DNA from: Pedobacter punctiformis | Lineage (GTDB): Bacteria; Bacteroidota; Bacteroidia; Sphingobacteriales; Sphingobacteriaceae | Length of the DNA stretch: 64,000 bases | Direction of reading: 5' to 3' | Assembly (NCBI RefSeq): GCF_027213715.1 | Contig: NZ_JAPWGM010000003.1 | Location: 248,001 to 312,000, forward strand | Part shown: one piece after another, positions 42,514 to 51,811 of the stretch | Layout: every line of letters begins with the position of its first letter | Position numbering within the stretch: the first letter of the stretch is position 1 | Position numbers and translations under genes: made by a program | The notes under the pieces: model-generated | What the model was told of the DNA's origin: nothing | Databases searched by the model: none | Seen by the model: the letters and a program-made list of their open reading frames with translations, nothing else

Positions 42514-44549
42514 ATTGTTTTTTTAGGGTTGTTCAAAAATCGGATGAGCAAAATTTCTGCTGCAATAAAAATCAGGGACAAAATTAGACAAAGTTTCCAT
42601 AAAGATTGTCCGATTTTATTTTCACCGGAAATTAATTTAACTGCATCCTTATCGGTATCAAATATTTTTAAATTGTTTTTTCCTGCTAAATTCTCCAGAT
42701 CTGTTTTACTTAAATAGTGCAGATCAGATTCTGACCGGCTATTGTTAAAGCTATAAACCGCAAGTGTAGAATCGCCTTGATTTAAATTATAAAAACCAGC
42801 TGTTTTAACCTGATCGGCTAAATAAATTAAAGTTTTACCATCTGCCTGGCGCAATTCGGGAATGGCTTCAAAATGATCGCTAATCAGTTTCAGCGATTGA
42901 TTTTTTGCCAATACAATCTTTTTACTTTGTAAGGCATCATCCTGTCCAATGGTATAATACAAAGGCTGATCTAAACCACCACTTGTAGCTAAACGATACA
43001 TTAAGGGAACAAAAACAGGATGATGAGCCAGGTTACCATCTTGAGCATTTAACCCTGCAGCGCTTAAATAAACCTGCCCGTTTCCAATGTTAAACTTGGA
43101 GAAAAACAGTTTATTTCCAGGCAACTGGAGAATATTTTCTTTGCTTTGACTGTTATTTTCTACAAATGCGAAGTACCGCTTAACTTCAGGCAAATCTAAA
43201 TTTTTGGGCACCTGCTCAAATACAGTTTTAAAAATAGGATGCTGTAAATCTATTTTATCTACCCTTGCCTGGGTGGTATTTAAAGTTTGAATTTGCGGTA
43301 ATGACAATGCACCTAAAAACGAGTTGTAATTTTTAATATCCGCATCCAAATCTGGAAATAAAACCACTGTACCACCAGCATTAAGATAAGTTTTTATTTG
43401 TTGCGCCAAACCACTTGAAGGATTTTTAAGTCCGTTTAAAACAATTAATCCGTATCCTGAAAAGTTATTGTAATTAACATTGCTTTCTGGATTTTCAGTT
43501 AATTTAAAATAAGGATCGGCGGCGAAAAGCGCTTTAATATAGTTTCCATCATTTGCACCATTAATGGATAATAGCTGAAGGTTTTCGTCTACTTTGAAGC
43601 TAAAAGATAGAGTATCATCAAAAGTTACCGGAAAATCTTTAATGCTGACCACGCCTTTTTGCCAGCCCGATTTTAATCCGGAAAAATTTAACGTGTCTCT
43701 TTTTACTTTACCAGCCGGAATAGTTACTGAGCTTAAACCTTTTTGCTGATTGTTTAAGGTTAGTTTTAATGGAATATTTTTTGCATCCTCATCCGAGTAA
43801 TTTTTAAGCTGAACGACCAATTTTTCACCTGCTCCCGGTTGGTGATTCGGAGAAAGTGTCCAGATACTATCTACAGCAACATTTGGTAAGGTAGCCGCAT
43901 TTAATTTCATAAAAGCAAATTGTACCTCCGGTTTGGTTTGAAGGTCTTTTTTTGCGGAAATATTCTTCTGAAAATCGGAAATCAGAAAGGCATATTTATT
44001 TACGGTTCCTGTTAAAATATTTTGCTGGCGGTTAATAATCTGCTGCAGATTTCTGTTGGAAGCCGATATTTTAACATCATCAAGGGCCTTTAAAAACTCT
44101 TCTGCATTTAATAAACGTTGGTGTTTGCCTTCAAAATCATTGGTTAAAAGCTGAAAACGGTCATTTAAACCAAATCCCTTAACCAGCTCCTTTGCTCTTC
44201 TTTTTGCTTCATCAAGCAGGTTACCATCTTTATTAATGGCCTCCATGCTATAAGAATTATCAATGTAAATGCTCACAGCATTACTTAATGTGCTTGTTTT
44301 TTTATCGTTTGAAGGAATATAAGGCTGGGCAAAAGCTAAAACTAGAAAGATAATGGCTAATATCCTGCATAAAAGAATAAGCAGATTTCTAAGTTTCTCT
44401 CTCGATGAATTTTGTTGTTCTACTTCTTTTAAAAGCTGAACATTGGAAAAATAAACCTTTTTAAATTTCCTGAAATTAAATAAATGGATAATAACCGGAA
44501 TGGCAACCGCTAGTAGTGCAAAAAGAAAGCCCGGATAAAGGAAATTCAT
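42510..44549 (-). CDS. BatA-domain membrane protein with vWA-like region
   Basis: The 679-aa protein begins MNFLYPGFLFALLAVAIPVIIHLFNFRKFKKVYFSN, the N-terminal BatA double-glycine membrane segment. A second helix (about 57-77) follows. Then comes a von Willebrand A-like domain (AVSIYIDNSYSM, D-x-S-x-S), a long extracytoplasmic beta-rich region and a ThuA/GATase-like piece (GLIVLNGLKNPSSGLAQQIKTYLNAGGTVVLFPDLD). A last helix (about 650-670) is at the C-terminus. BatA relatives occur with MoxR/Bat systems in Bacteroidota, but none of those genes are here. It is translationally coupled to the dihydroorotase homologue. Confidence 0.85.
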   Translation of the reverse strand: MNFLYPGFLFALLAVAIPVIIHLFNFRKFKKVYFSNVQLLKEVEQQNSSREKLRNLLILLCRILAIIFLVLAFAQPYIPSNDKKTSTLSNAVSIYIDNSYSMEAINKDGNLLDEAKRRAKELVKGFGLNDRFQLLTNDFEGKHQRLLNAEEFLKALDDVKISASNRNLQQIINRQQNILTGTVNKYAFLISDFQKNISAKKDLQTKPEVQFAFMKLNAATLPNVAVDSIWTLSPNHQPGAGEKLVVQLKNYSDEDAKNIPLKLTLNNQQKGLSSVTIPAGKVKRDTLNFSGLKSGWQKGVVSIKDFPVTFDDTLSFSFKVDENLQLLSINGANDGNYIKALFAADPYFKLTENPESNVNYNNFSGYGLIVLNGLKNPSSGLAQQIKTYLNAGGTVVLFPDLDADIKNYNSFLGALSLPQIQTLNTTQARVDKIDLQHPIFKTVFEQVPKNLDLPEVKRYFAFVENNSQSKENILQLPGNKLFFSKFNIGNGQVYLSAAGLNAQDGNLAHHPVFVPLMYRLATSGGLDQPLYYTIGQDDALQSKKIVLAKNQSLKLISDHFEAIPELRQADGKTLIYLADQVKTAGFYNLNQGDSTLAVYSFNNSRSESDLHYLSKTDLENLAGKNNLKIFDTDKDAVKLISGENKIGQSLWKLCLILSLIFIAAEILLIRFLNNPKKTI

Positions 44550-44621
44550 TAAAAACCAAAGATAGAAAAAATATGGAAAGTGGCGAATTTCAGGCCAAAC
44601 AAATCAAGAAAAACCTTATAA

Positions 44622-45026
44622 TCAATACGCAAAGCCCGGAAAAACAATGTTTACAATTTTCCATTGCTCATTTTGAAGGGCAAAATAGAGTTTAAATGGC
44701 CCGCTAACAATTTTAGATTGAGTTTTAAGCACCGCCCTAAACCCGGCAACACCTTCTACAAAGGCGATTCCCTTTCCATCATTTAGCAACTCAAAATTTG
44801 AATCGATAATATCATATCTGCCACCAGCATACTCGTCAGATTTACCAAAAATACCTTTCAGTCTGGCAATAATTACTTCTTTACCAATTATTTTGTTTCC
44901 CGGAAGAATAAAGAAATCACTTAGTTCATCAGTAATTGTTTTAGATTGCTTAAACCACGAATTGATAAATCTAATTGCGCTGTTTACAATATCGGCCTGA
45001 TGGTTAAAAGTGAGTTTTTCCTGCAT
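44622..45026 (-). CDS. NTF2-like/SnoaL-fold protein
   Basis: The 134-aa protein has the cone-shaped alpha+beta fold pattern of nuclear-transport-factor-2-like proteins. It starts with a helix (ADIVNSAIRFINSWFKQSKTITDELSDFF), then IIGKEVIIARLKGIFG and four beta strands (YDIIDSNFELLNDGKGIAFVEGVAGFRAVLKTQSKIVSGPFKLYFALQNEQWKIVNIVF). No catalytic residues can be assigned. Its stop is 72 bp upstream of the BatA-type gene and its start 18 bp after the L,D-transpeptidase stop. Confidence 0.75.
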   Translation of the reverse strand: MQEKLTFNHQADIVNSAIRFINSWFKQSKTITDELSDFFILPGNKIIGKEVIIARLKGIFGKSDEYAGGRYDIIDSNFELLNDGKGIAFVEGVAGFRAVLKTQSKIVSGPFKLYFALQNEQWKIVNIVFPGFAY

Positions 45027-45044
45027 TTTGCAAAGTTACAGCTT

Positions 45045-46601
45045 CTATCTAAATTTCTTCATGGCTACCCATAATTTTTCATCCAATCCATAAACATCAG
45101 ACCGGTACTCAATTTTATTATTTTGATACCAGGCTGTAAAATAGGTAATTAATATAGGGGTTTCTTGCTTGGGTACAAACCGCATTGTTTTTAACTTATA
45201 ATCATCAGATGATTTAGCAATGGCCTTAACTTTGTTTTCATATAAACTCATGTAGGCACTATCTAAAGGTTTATAACCCACCTCAATTCTCATTTTATTG
45301 TATTTTTCCTGATCAGAAACTAGAAGTTCAGCCAGTTTCAATGGTTTTTCAACTCTAATACATCCGTGGCTTATTGCTCTGTTTTTAAGTTTGAACCCGT
45401 TTTTATAATTGGTATCGTGTAAATAGACGCTAAATCTGTTAGGAAAAGCAAACTTTAGTTTGCCCAGCGAGTTTTTCAGACCTGATTCCTGCACAAAAGT
45501 AAAAGGCAGTTTATCCCGGTCATATTTCCACCATCTGATTTCCATCGGATCCATTAATTCATCTTTATAATACACCTTGATATTGCTTTTCTTCAGATAA
45601 TAACGATTTTTCCGGACTGCATCATAAACTTCTGTTTTCGCAATACTTTCCGGAATATTCCAAACCGGATTGGTGTATAAAGAATTGATGTTACTTACCA
45701 GTATAGGTGTTTCATGATTACTGGGTCTATCTTCAAAGTCACCGGTTTTATTGTAAATTTTCATTTTTTCCTCGTAATCCCGATCTTTCTGCTCTCCTAC
45801 ACAAACTTTCATGCTGGTTAGCGTATCCTGATTATTGAAGTAAACAAGTTTGAAATCCGGAATATTAACCTGAACATAAGAAGTACTATTCATTTCCGGT
45901 AAACGCCACCGTAAACGTTCCATATTAACAGCTAACATTTTTCGGAGGGAATCATTTTTACATTTTAAATATTCCGTTTGTAAAGCGGTATATTGTTTTG
46001 AGGTATTCTGTACGCCTCTCAATGTATCTGTAATATTTTCTGAATTTAGCAAGCCTGGAATAAACAGACTATCTGGTTGTTTAATACTTATGTAATAGTC
46101 CTGTATTACTTTTCTTGGATTTACGGTGCCGAATTTTAAATAATTTATGTAATTGATATAGGCATCGGCACATAAAATATCAAGTTTTGCAATTGTTGGG
46201 TATGTATCTCCTACTTTTTTAAAGTTATTGAGCTTTAGTTTTTCAATTAGAGATTTAATTTCGCCTACAGAAAATATTTTAGGGTTAAAACCGTGTATAA
46301 CACTATTGTTCAGGTAATTTGTTAAAGAATCCAGTTCTTTATTCTCATAAAATTTAAGGATAAAATTGGGCGAGTAACCCGCATCTTTATAATATTTTTT
46401 TAGTGATTTTGAGTTTACCAGCTTAAACGAGAGACTATCTAAAGTTTTAACAAAAACAGAGTCGAGCGCAGAAGAGTCCAGCTGACTATATAGCTCATTT
46501 TGCAGGCATTTGGCAAGCTGTTGTCCAAGATTTTCCTCTTTTTTAAATGCAAAGAGATAAATTAAAATACAGGGTAAAATTAATAGTCTAAGTGTTTTCA
46601 C
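45045..46601 (-). CDS. L,D-transpeptidase, YcbB-like (copy 1)
   Basis: The 518-aa exported protein has a hydrophobic N-terminal signal/anchor (LRLLILPCILIYLFAF). A large helical domain (about 30-250) and a YkuD catalytic domain follow: NIPESIAKTEVY and HDTNYKNGFKLKNRAISHGCIRVEKPLKLAELL, with the catalytic triad motif S-H-G-C-I-R. It would form 3-3 peptidoglycan cross-links or attach proteins to the wall. It is similar over its whole length to the next gene upstream (46751-48313), so the two arose by tandem duplication. This copy has no clear lipobox. Confidence 0.92.
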   Translation of the reverse strand: MKTLRLLILPCILIYLFAFKKEENLGQQLAKCLQNELYSQLDSSALDSVFVKTLDSLSFKLVNSKSLKKYYKDAGYSPNFILKFYENKELDSLTNYLNNSVIHGFNPKIFSVGEIKSLIEKLKLNNFKKVGDTYPTIAKLDILCADAYINYINYLKFGTVNPRKVIQDYYISIKQPDSLFIPGLLNSENITDTLRGVQNTSKQYTALQTEYLKCKNDSLRKMLAVNMERLRWRLPEMNSTSYVQVNIPDFKLVYFNNQDTLTSMKVCVGEQKDRDYEEKMKIYNKTGDFEDRPSNHETPILVSNINSLYTNPVWNIPESIAKTEVYDAVRKNRYYLKKSNIKVYYKDELMDPMEIRWWKYDRDKLPFTFVQESGLKNSLGKLKFAFPNRFSVYLHDTNYKNGFKLKNRAISHGCIRVEKPLKLAELLVSDQEKYNKMRIEVGYKPLDSAYMSLYENKVKAIAKSSDDYKLKTMRFVPKQETPILITYFTAWYQNNKIEYRSDVYGLDEKLWVAMKKFR

Positions 46602-46750
46602 GTATTGCTTAAAAAGCTAAATAAATAGTTAATACGGGATTATTACCTGCCTAAACTCTGGTATACAGAAATTTACCCAAATATTGTTTCCAATGGCCTG
46701 GGGAATGCTTAAGCAAGAAAATTTAACAGGGACGTTATTAATTAATTTTT

Positions 46751-48313
46751 TTATCTAAATTTTTTCATGGCTACCCATAATTTTTCATCCATGCCATAAA
46801 CATCAGAACGATATTCAATTTTATCATCCTGAGCCCAGGCGGTAATGTAAGTTATAATTAAAGGAACGGCTTTTTTAGGGCCAAACCATGCAGGTTTCAG
46901 CTGAAATGTATTTAAAGTATCTGCTTTTTGAGCCATACGTTTTTTGTACCATTTCATGTGCGTACTATCAACAGGAAGCAAATCAACCTCGGCTCTTAAT
47001 TTATCGTAAGTATAAGGATCTTTAACCAGTAACTCTGCAAACTCCAAAGGTTTTTCTATACGCACACAACCATGACTAATGGCCCGGTTAGTTAAATTAA
47101 AACCATTTTTATTGTTGGTATCGTGAAGGTAGATACTGGAACTGTTATCAAAAATAAATTTGAATTTACCCAAAGCATTTCCTTCACCTGAGCCCTGTTT
47201 AAATTTAAATGGCAGCTTATCTCTCGAATATTTACTCCAGTTAATGGTGTCAGGCTCGTTAATTAATTTGTCTTTATAGTAAACTTTAATATTGCTGTTT
47301 GATAAGTAATATGGATCTTTTCTGGCCATCCAATAAATTTCACTTTGCGCAATACTCACCGGAATGTTCCAAACCGGATTGGCCTGGATAGAATTTATTT
47401 TGCTAAAAAGCAATGGGGTTTCATGGTTTTTTGGCTTATCATCCAGGTTACCTGATTTTGCAAAAGCTTTCATCTTTTCATCATAACCAGCTTCCCGCTT
47501 CCCTCCCACACAAACTTTCATCGAAATTACGGTGTCAAGCTTATCTAACCAGGTTAGTTTAAAATCAGGAATGTTAACCTGAACATAATTCTCTCCCATT
47601 TCCGGAAGCTTCCAGCGAAAACGTTCCATATTTAGTAAAAGAATTCTTTTCTCCTCTTCAGCTGTTGCATTTAAATAGGCTTTTTGCAAAGCTTTATACT
47701 GAACAGATTTTGGCTGAACAGCTTTCAAACTGTCTAAAATATTTTCTGAATTTAAAAGTCTGGAAATAGATAAACTATCCGGTCTTTTTACCTTTATGTA
47801 GTACCTCGAAAATATATTCCTGGGATTTACAATTCCATAATTCAAATAATTAAAATAATTTGAATAAGCATTTGCCGTTAACAGCTCAAGTTTTGCGATA
47901 ACCGGGTAACTTTCGTCTACTTTTTTGAATTTATTGGCCGTTAATTCCTCCAGTAAACTTTTAATTTCTTCTGTTCTGAATATTTTTGGATTAAAACCGT
48001 GTACTTTACTGTTTTGTAAATAGTTTTCTAAAGAATCTAAACCACCGTTAGCGTAAAATCTGGTGACCATTTGTGGTGCAGAATTATTAGCTGCATAAAA
48101 TGCTTTGATCGTTTTAGGATTTGCAAAACCATCCGACAAGCTATCCATTGTTTTAACAAAGACGCTATCGTAGGCTACAGTATCGAAATCTTTGTATATT
48201 TTGTTATTAAAATGTTCTGATAATACTTTACCGATTTCCGGTGGCGTTTTAAACCAGTTACAGGCAGCAATTGTTAAAATGAATGGAATTATTAGAAAGC
48301 GAAAGTTTTTCAA
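46751..48313 (-). CDS. L,D-transpeptidase, YcbB-like (copy 2, lipoprotein)
   Basis: This 520-aa paralogue of the preceding entry starts MKNFRFLIIPFILTIAACNWF, a lipoprotein signal with lipobox IAAC. The catalytic domain has NIPVSIAQSEIYW and HDTNNKNGFNLTNRAISHGCVRIEKPLEFAELL. Both copies share the final segment IEYRSDVYGMDEKLWVAMKKFR almost unchanged. One lipid-anchored and one signal-anchored copy suggests division of labour between membranes or growth phases. It diverges from the his operon; the two promoters share the 48314-48420 region. Confidence 0.92.
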   Translation of the reverse strand: MKNFRFLIIPFILTIAACNWFKTPPEIGKVLSEHFNNKIYKDFDTVAYDSVFVKTMDSLSDGFANPKTIKAFYAANNSAPQMVTRFYANGGLDSLENYLQNSKVHGFNPKIFRTEEIKSLLEELTANKFKKVDESYPVIAKLELLTANAYSNYFNYLNYGIVNPRNIFSRYYIKVKRPDSLSISRLLNSENILDSLKAVQPKSVQYKALQKAYLNATAEEEKRILLLNMERFRWKLPEMGENYVQVNIPDFKLTWLDKLDTVISMKVCVGGKREAGYDEKMKAFAKSGNLDDKPKNHETPLLFSKINSIQANPVWNIPVSIAQSEIYWMARKDPYYLSNSNIKVYYKDKLINEPDTINWSKYSRDKLPFKFKQGSGEGNALGKFKFIFDNSSSIYLHDTNNKNGFNLTNRAISHGCVRIEKPLEFAELLVKDPYTYDKLRAEVDLLPVDSTHMKWYKKRMAQKADTLNTFQLKPAWFGPKKAVPLIITYITAWAQDDKIEYRSDVYGMDEKLWVAMKKFR

Positions 48314-48388
48314 GATGTACTATTTTATATAAAAACTGTAGAAATATGTTAAAAAACCAATAAAGGGCAAATTAAGTGCCATAATTTT

Positions 48389-48417
48389 TTGTTTTATCAA
48401 TTCTATCTTTATATTTG
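48389..48417 (+). promoter_or_regulatory. his operon promoter
   Basis: A TTG-containing -33 element (TTTG ending at 48391) and an exact -7 box TATATTTG (48410-48417) are 18 bp apart. Transcription would begin near 48422, about 40 nt before the leader peptide ATG. Confidence 0.65.
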
Positions 48418-48462
48418 CCATCGCTTATCAGCTAAAGTATTGATACAGGCACAAATAATTTT

Positions 48463-48510
48463 ATGAACTTAATTTTGAACCATCACTTACATTTACACCA
48501 TCGCCGATAG
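48463..48510 (+). CDS. hisL: Histidine-rich leader peptide of the his operon
   Basis: A 15-codon ORF reads MNLILNHHLHLHHRR. Five of the eight codons from position 7 to 13 plus neighbours are His (CAT, CAC, CAT, CAC, CAT). It lies between a good promoter and a terminator hairpin, directly ahead of hisG. This matches histidine-operon attenuation: low charged tRNA-His stalls the ribosome and keeps the downstream hairpin from forming. The ORF is too short for ordinary gene callers. The name hisL is given by functional analogy. Confidence 0.85.
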   Translation: MNLILNHHLHLHHRR

Positions 48511-48515
48511 GCGAT
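48500..48515 (+). promoter_or_regulatory. Hairpin overlapping the end of the his leader ORF
   Basis: ATCGCC / GGCGAT form a perfect stem around GATA. It covers the last His and both Arg codons plus the stop, where a pause hairpin sits in known attenuators. Confidence 0.6.
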
Positions 48516-48526
48516 ATGATATGTTT

Positions 48527-48550
48527 GTTTTGTACTTCAAAACTTTTTTT
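48527..48550 (+). terminator. his leader terminator (attenuator)
   Basis: GTTTTG / CAAAAC pair around TACTT and are followed at once by seven T. It lies 16 nt after the leader stop and 39 nt before hisG. The stem is short and AT-rich, as is common in this AT-rich genome. Confidence 0.65.
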
Positions 48551-48588
48551 CCGTAAAATAATTTCCTGTTCACTCTATATTCAATACT

Positions 48589-49440
48589 TTGAAAACACTT
48601 AAAATCGCTATCCAGAAATCGGGTAGGTTAAATGAAAAATCCGTAGAAATTTTAAAAAACTGTGGTTTATCCTTCGAGAATTATAAAAGTTCTTTAATAT
48701 CAACCGTTACTAACTTTCCATTAGAAATACTTTTTCTTCGGGATGATGATATTCCCGAATACGTTCAGGATGGAATTGCTGACCTTGGAATTGTTGGCGA
48801 AAATGTAATCACAGAAGCAAAAGCTGACGTGAGTTATTTACAAAAATTAGGCTTCGGAAAATGTACTTTAAAAATTGCCGTTCAAGCCACCAGCAACATC
48901 CAAAAACTGGAAGAATTAAATGGCAAAGCAATCGCTACTTCTTACCCGGTAATTCTTGAAAATTTCTTAAAATCTAAAGGCATAAATTCAGACATCAGAA
49001 CCATTTCAGGCTCCGTAGAAATTGGCCCGGGTTTGGGTTTAAGTGATGCCATTTTTGACATCGTTTCTACCGGCGGAACTTTAAAAAGTAACGGACTAAA
49101 ACCCTTCGCTGACGTGATGCAATCGGAAGCTGTTTTGATCGGGAATAAATCCATTACAGATAATCCGGAAGTTGCCGAACTGCTGCAAAGAATCCGCTCC
49201 GTTTTAAGTGCAAAATCTAACAAGTACGTGGTACTAAATGTTTCAAAAGATAACCTCCAAAAAGTAGTTGATTTATTGCCAGGTGTTAAAAGTCCAACCA
49301 TTGTTCCGCTGTTTGAACCGAACTGGGTTGCTGTACATTCTGTAATTGCTGAAGAAGATTTTTGGGATAAAATCAACAGCTTAAAAGCAGCAGGCGCTGA
49401 GGGAATTTTAGTGATGCCAATTGAGAAAATAATCACATAA
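48589..49440 (+). CDS. hisG: ATP phosphoribosyltransferase, long form
   Basis: It catalyses the first step of histidine synthesis, joining ATP and PRPP. The start codon is TTG at 48589, giving KTLKIAIQKSGRLNEKSVEILKNCG, the conserved N-terminus. At 283 aa it is the long form with a C-terminal ACT-like regulatory domain (about 210-283), so feedback inhibition by histidine is expected and no HisZ is needed. ESGSVEIGPGLGLSDAIFDIVSTGGTLKSNGL contains the PRPP-binding loop. It is the first structural gene, 79 bp after the leader peptide. Confidence 0.96.
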   Translation: MKTLKIAIQKSGRLNEKSVEILKNCGLSFENYKSSLISTVTNFPLEILFLRDDDIPEYVQDGIADLGIVGENVITEAKADVSYLQKLGFGKCTLKIAVQATSNIQKLEELNGKAIATSYPVILENFLKSKGINSDIRTISGSVEIGPGLGLSDAIFDIVSTGGTLKSNGLKPFADVMQSEAVLIGNKSITDNPEVAELLQRIRSVLSAKSNKYVVLNVSKDNLQKVVDLLPGVKSPTIVPLFEPNWVAVHSVIAEEDFWDKINSLKAAGAEGILVMPIEKIIT

Positions 49441-49488
49441 ATCATTAAAAAATATATTAACTATTGGTTAATTTAAAATCATAAAACA

Positions 49489-50769
49489 TTGAAAATCTAC
49501 AACTATACAGATTTATCTAAATCAAAAATTGAAGAACTGTGTTCGAGGCAAATTGAAGACGATAAATTGATTGAAGAACGTGTTTTTTCAATCTTAAATT
49601 TAGTCAAAAAAGAAGGTGACCAAGCACTTTTAAATTTCGCCAAAACCTTTGACAAAGTTGATTTGGGTAAATTATTTTTAGATGCAGCAGAGCTCAAAGA
49701 AATTGCATCGACCATTCCGCCTGATGCAAAAAATGCAATTGATACTGCTTATCAAAATATCAAAACCTTTCACGAGGCACAATCTAAAACGGAAGAGAAA
49801 ATAGAAACTATGCCCGGTGTTGTGTGCTGGCGGGAGGCACGTGCGATAGAAAAAGTGGGCCTTTATATCCCTGGAGGAACCGCAGTTTTACCAAGTACCT
49901 TTTTAATGCTTGCAACCCCTGCAATTATTGCTGGCTGCAATGAAATAGTGGTATGTTCTCCTCCGCAAAGCGACGGCAAAACAAATTGTTTTCTGGCCTA
50001 CTGCGCAGTGCTTCTTGGAATTGAAAAAATATACCTGATTGGTGGTGCACAAGCGGTAGCCGCAATGGCATTTGGAACAGAAACCGTACCTAAGGTTTAT
50101 AAGATTTTTGGCCCGGGAAACCGTTATGTTACCACAGCAAAAACCATGGTACAAAATACCACTGCAATTGATATGCCTGCCGGCCCATCTGAGGTTTTAG
50201 TCATCGCAGATGAGACTGCCATTCCGTCATTCGTTGCTGCAGACCTGCTTGCTCAAGCGGAACATGGATCTGATAGTCAGGCAATTTTAGTTTCTACCTC
50301 AAATAAAATCATAACAGAAACTATCAAAGAAATTGAAAATCAGATTAGTATATTACCAAGAAAGGATATTGCAGCTAAAGCAATCGCAAATTCCTATGCT
50401 GTTTTAGTGAATGATTTAAATACTGCAATGGCTTTTTCTAATGAGTATGCACCTGAACATTTGATTATGGCGACAGATCATTACCAAAACCTTATTCCGC
50501 TGATTATCAACGCTGGATCTGTATTTTTGGGTAATTTAACACCCGAAAGTGCAGGCGATTATGCATCAGGAACCAATCACACTTTACCTACAAGTGGTTT
50601 TGCAAAAGCGTACTCAGGCGTATCACTGGATGCGTTTATTAAGAAAATCACTTTCCAGCACCTTTCAACAGCAGGTTTAAATAACATTGGACCAACTGTT
50701 GAAACCCTTGCAACCGCTGAAGGTTTGCAGGCACACAAAAATGCAATTACGATTAGATTAAAATCATAA
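49489..50769 (+). CDS. hisD: Histidinol dehydrogenase
   Basis: It oxidises histidinol to histidine with two NAD. The start is again TTG (49489). The 426-aa protein has IEKVGLYIPGGTAVLPSTFLMLATPAIIAGC, IGGAQAVAAMAFGTETVPKVYKIFGPGNRYVTTAK and AGPSEVLVIADETA. The zinc/catalytic segment QAEHGSDSQAILVS is present, and GSVFLGNLTPESAGDYASGTNHTLPTSGFAKAYSGVS is near the end. Family length. hisC starts 1 bp after its stop. Confidence 0.96.
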   Translation: MKIYNYTDLSKSKIEELCSRQIEDDKLIEERVFSILNLVKKEGDQALLNFAKTFDKVDLGKLFLDAAELKEIASTIPPDAKNAIDTAYQNIKTFHEAQSKTEEKIETMPGVVCWREARAIEKVGLYIPGGTAVLPSTFLMLATPAIIAGCNEIVVCSPPQSDGKTNCFLAYCAVLLGIEKIYLIGGAQAVAAMAFGTETVPKVYKIFGPGNRYVTTAKTMVQNTTAIDMPAGPSEVLVIADETAIPSFVAADLLAQAEHGSDSQAILVSTSNKIITETIKEIENQISILPRKDIAAKAIANSYAVLVNDLNTAMAFSNEYAPEHLIMATDHYQNLIPLIINAGSVFLGNLTPESAGDYASGTNHTLPTSGFAKAYSGVSLDAFIKKITFQHLSTAGLNNIGPTVETLATAEGLQAHKNAITIRLKS

Positions 50770-50770
50770 G

Positions 50771-51811
50771 ATGGATATTAACGATTTAGTAAGAGAAAAC
50801 ATAAAAAACCTACGCCCCTACTCTACAGCGAGGGACGAATTTAAAGGGCAGGCTTCTGTATTTTTAGATGCAAACGAGAACAGTTATGGCTCTCCGCTTC
50901 CTGCAAATTACAACCGCTATCCGGATCCGCTGCAATTAGACTTGAAAGATGCCATCAGTAAAATAAAAGGCGTTCCGATTGAAAATACGTTCCTTGGAAA
51001 CGGCAGTGATGAGGCCATAGATTTATTGTACCGTGCTTTCTGCAATCCGGGAAAAGATAACGTAATTATATTGCCTCCAACTTATGGAATGTATGAAGTT
51101 TCGGCCAATATTAATGATGTAGAAATCCGCAAGGTAAACCTGCTTCCGAACTTCCAGTTAGACCTTGAAAAAATTGCAGAAACGATTGACAAAAACACGA
51201 AAATAATTTTCATTTGTTCGCCAAATAATCCAACCGGAAATTCAATAAACCGAACAGATATTGAAACCATTTTAGCCAACTTTAAAGGCATCGTTGTAAT
51301 CGACGAAGCATATATAAATTACGCAAAACAAAAGACCTTTATTCAGGAGTTAACCGAATACGGAAACCTGGTTGTTTTGCAAACTTTTTCTAAGGCCTGG
51401 GGCCTTGCTGCTTTACGTTTAGGGATGGCTTTTTCATCCACAAAAGTGATCGATGTTCTGAACAAAATTAAGCCACCTTACAACATCAATCAGGCTACAC
51501 AGGATTTAGCTTTTGAAGCCTTAAAAAACATCGCACAAGTAAACAACTGGATTAAAGAATCGGTAGCCGAACGCGAACGTTTATCCAAAGACCTGATCAC
51601 ACTGGAAATTGTAAATAAAGTATATCCTTCTGATGCTAATTTTATTTTGGCAGAAGTAAAAGATGCCCTTAAAATTTATGATACTTTAGTAGAACAAGGA
51701 ATTATTGTTCGCGACCGCTCGAAAGTTAGCCTTTGTGAGGGTTGCTTAAGAATTACCGTTGGAACCAAAGAGGAAAACGACAAACTATTAACTGTTTTAA
51801 GAAATTTATAA
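50771..51811 (+). CDS. hisC: Histidinol-phosphate aminotransferase
   Basis: This PLP enzyme of fold type I converts imidazole-acetol phosphate to histidinol phosphate. The 346-aa sequence has [48 protein letters not shown] and the PLP lysine in [17 protein letters not shown]. The stop codon overlaps the start of hisB (TAATG), so the two are translationally coupled. Confidence 0.95.
   Translation: MDINDLVRENIKNLRPYSTARDEFKGQASVFLDANENSYGSPLPANYNRYPDPLQLDLKDAISKIKGVPIENTFLGNGSDEAIDLLYRAFCNPGKDNVIILPPTYGMYEVSANINDVEIRKVNLLPNFQLDLEKIAETIDKNTKIIFICSPNNPTGNSINRTDIETILANFKGIVVIDEAYINYAKQKTFIQELTEYGNLVVLQTFSKAWGLAALRLGMAFSSTKVIDVLNKIKPPYNINQATQDLAFEALKNIAQVNNWIKESVAERERLSKDLITLEIVNKVYPSDANFILAEVKDALKIYDTLVEQGIIVRDRSKVSLCEGCLRITVGTKEENDKLLTVLRNL

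Noticed and set aside
48942..49445. 167-codon minus-strand frame inside hisG
   Set aside because: It is antisense to a conserved enzyme and has low-complexity Ser/Lys composition typical of shadow frames.
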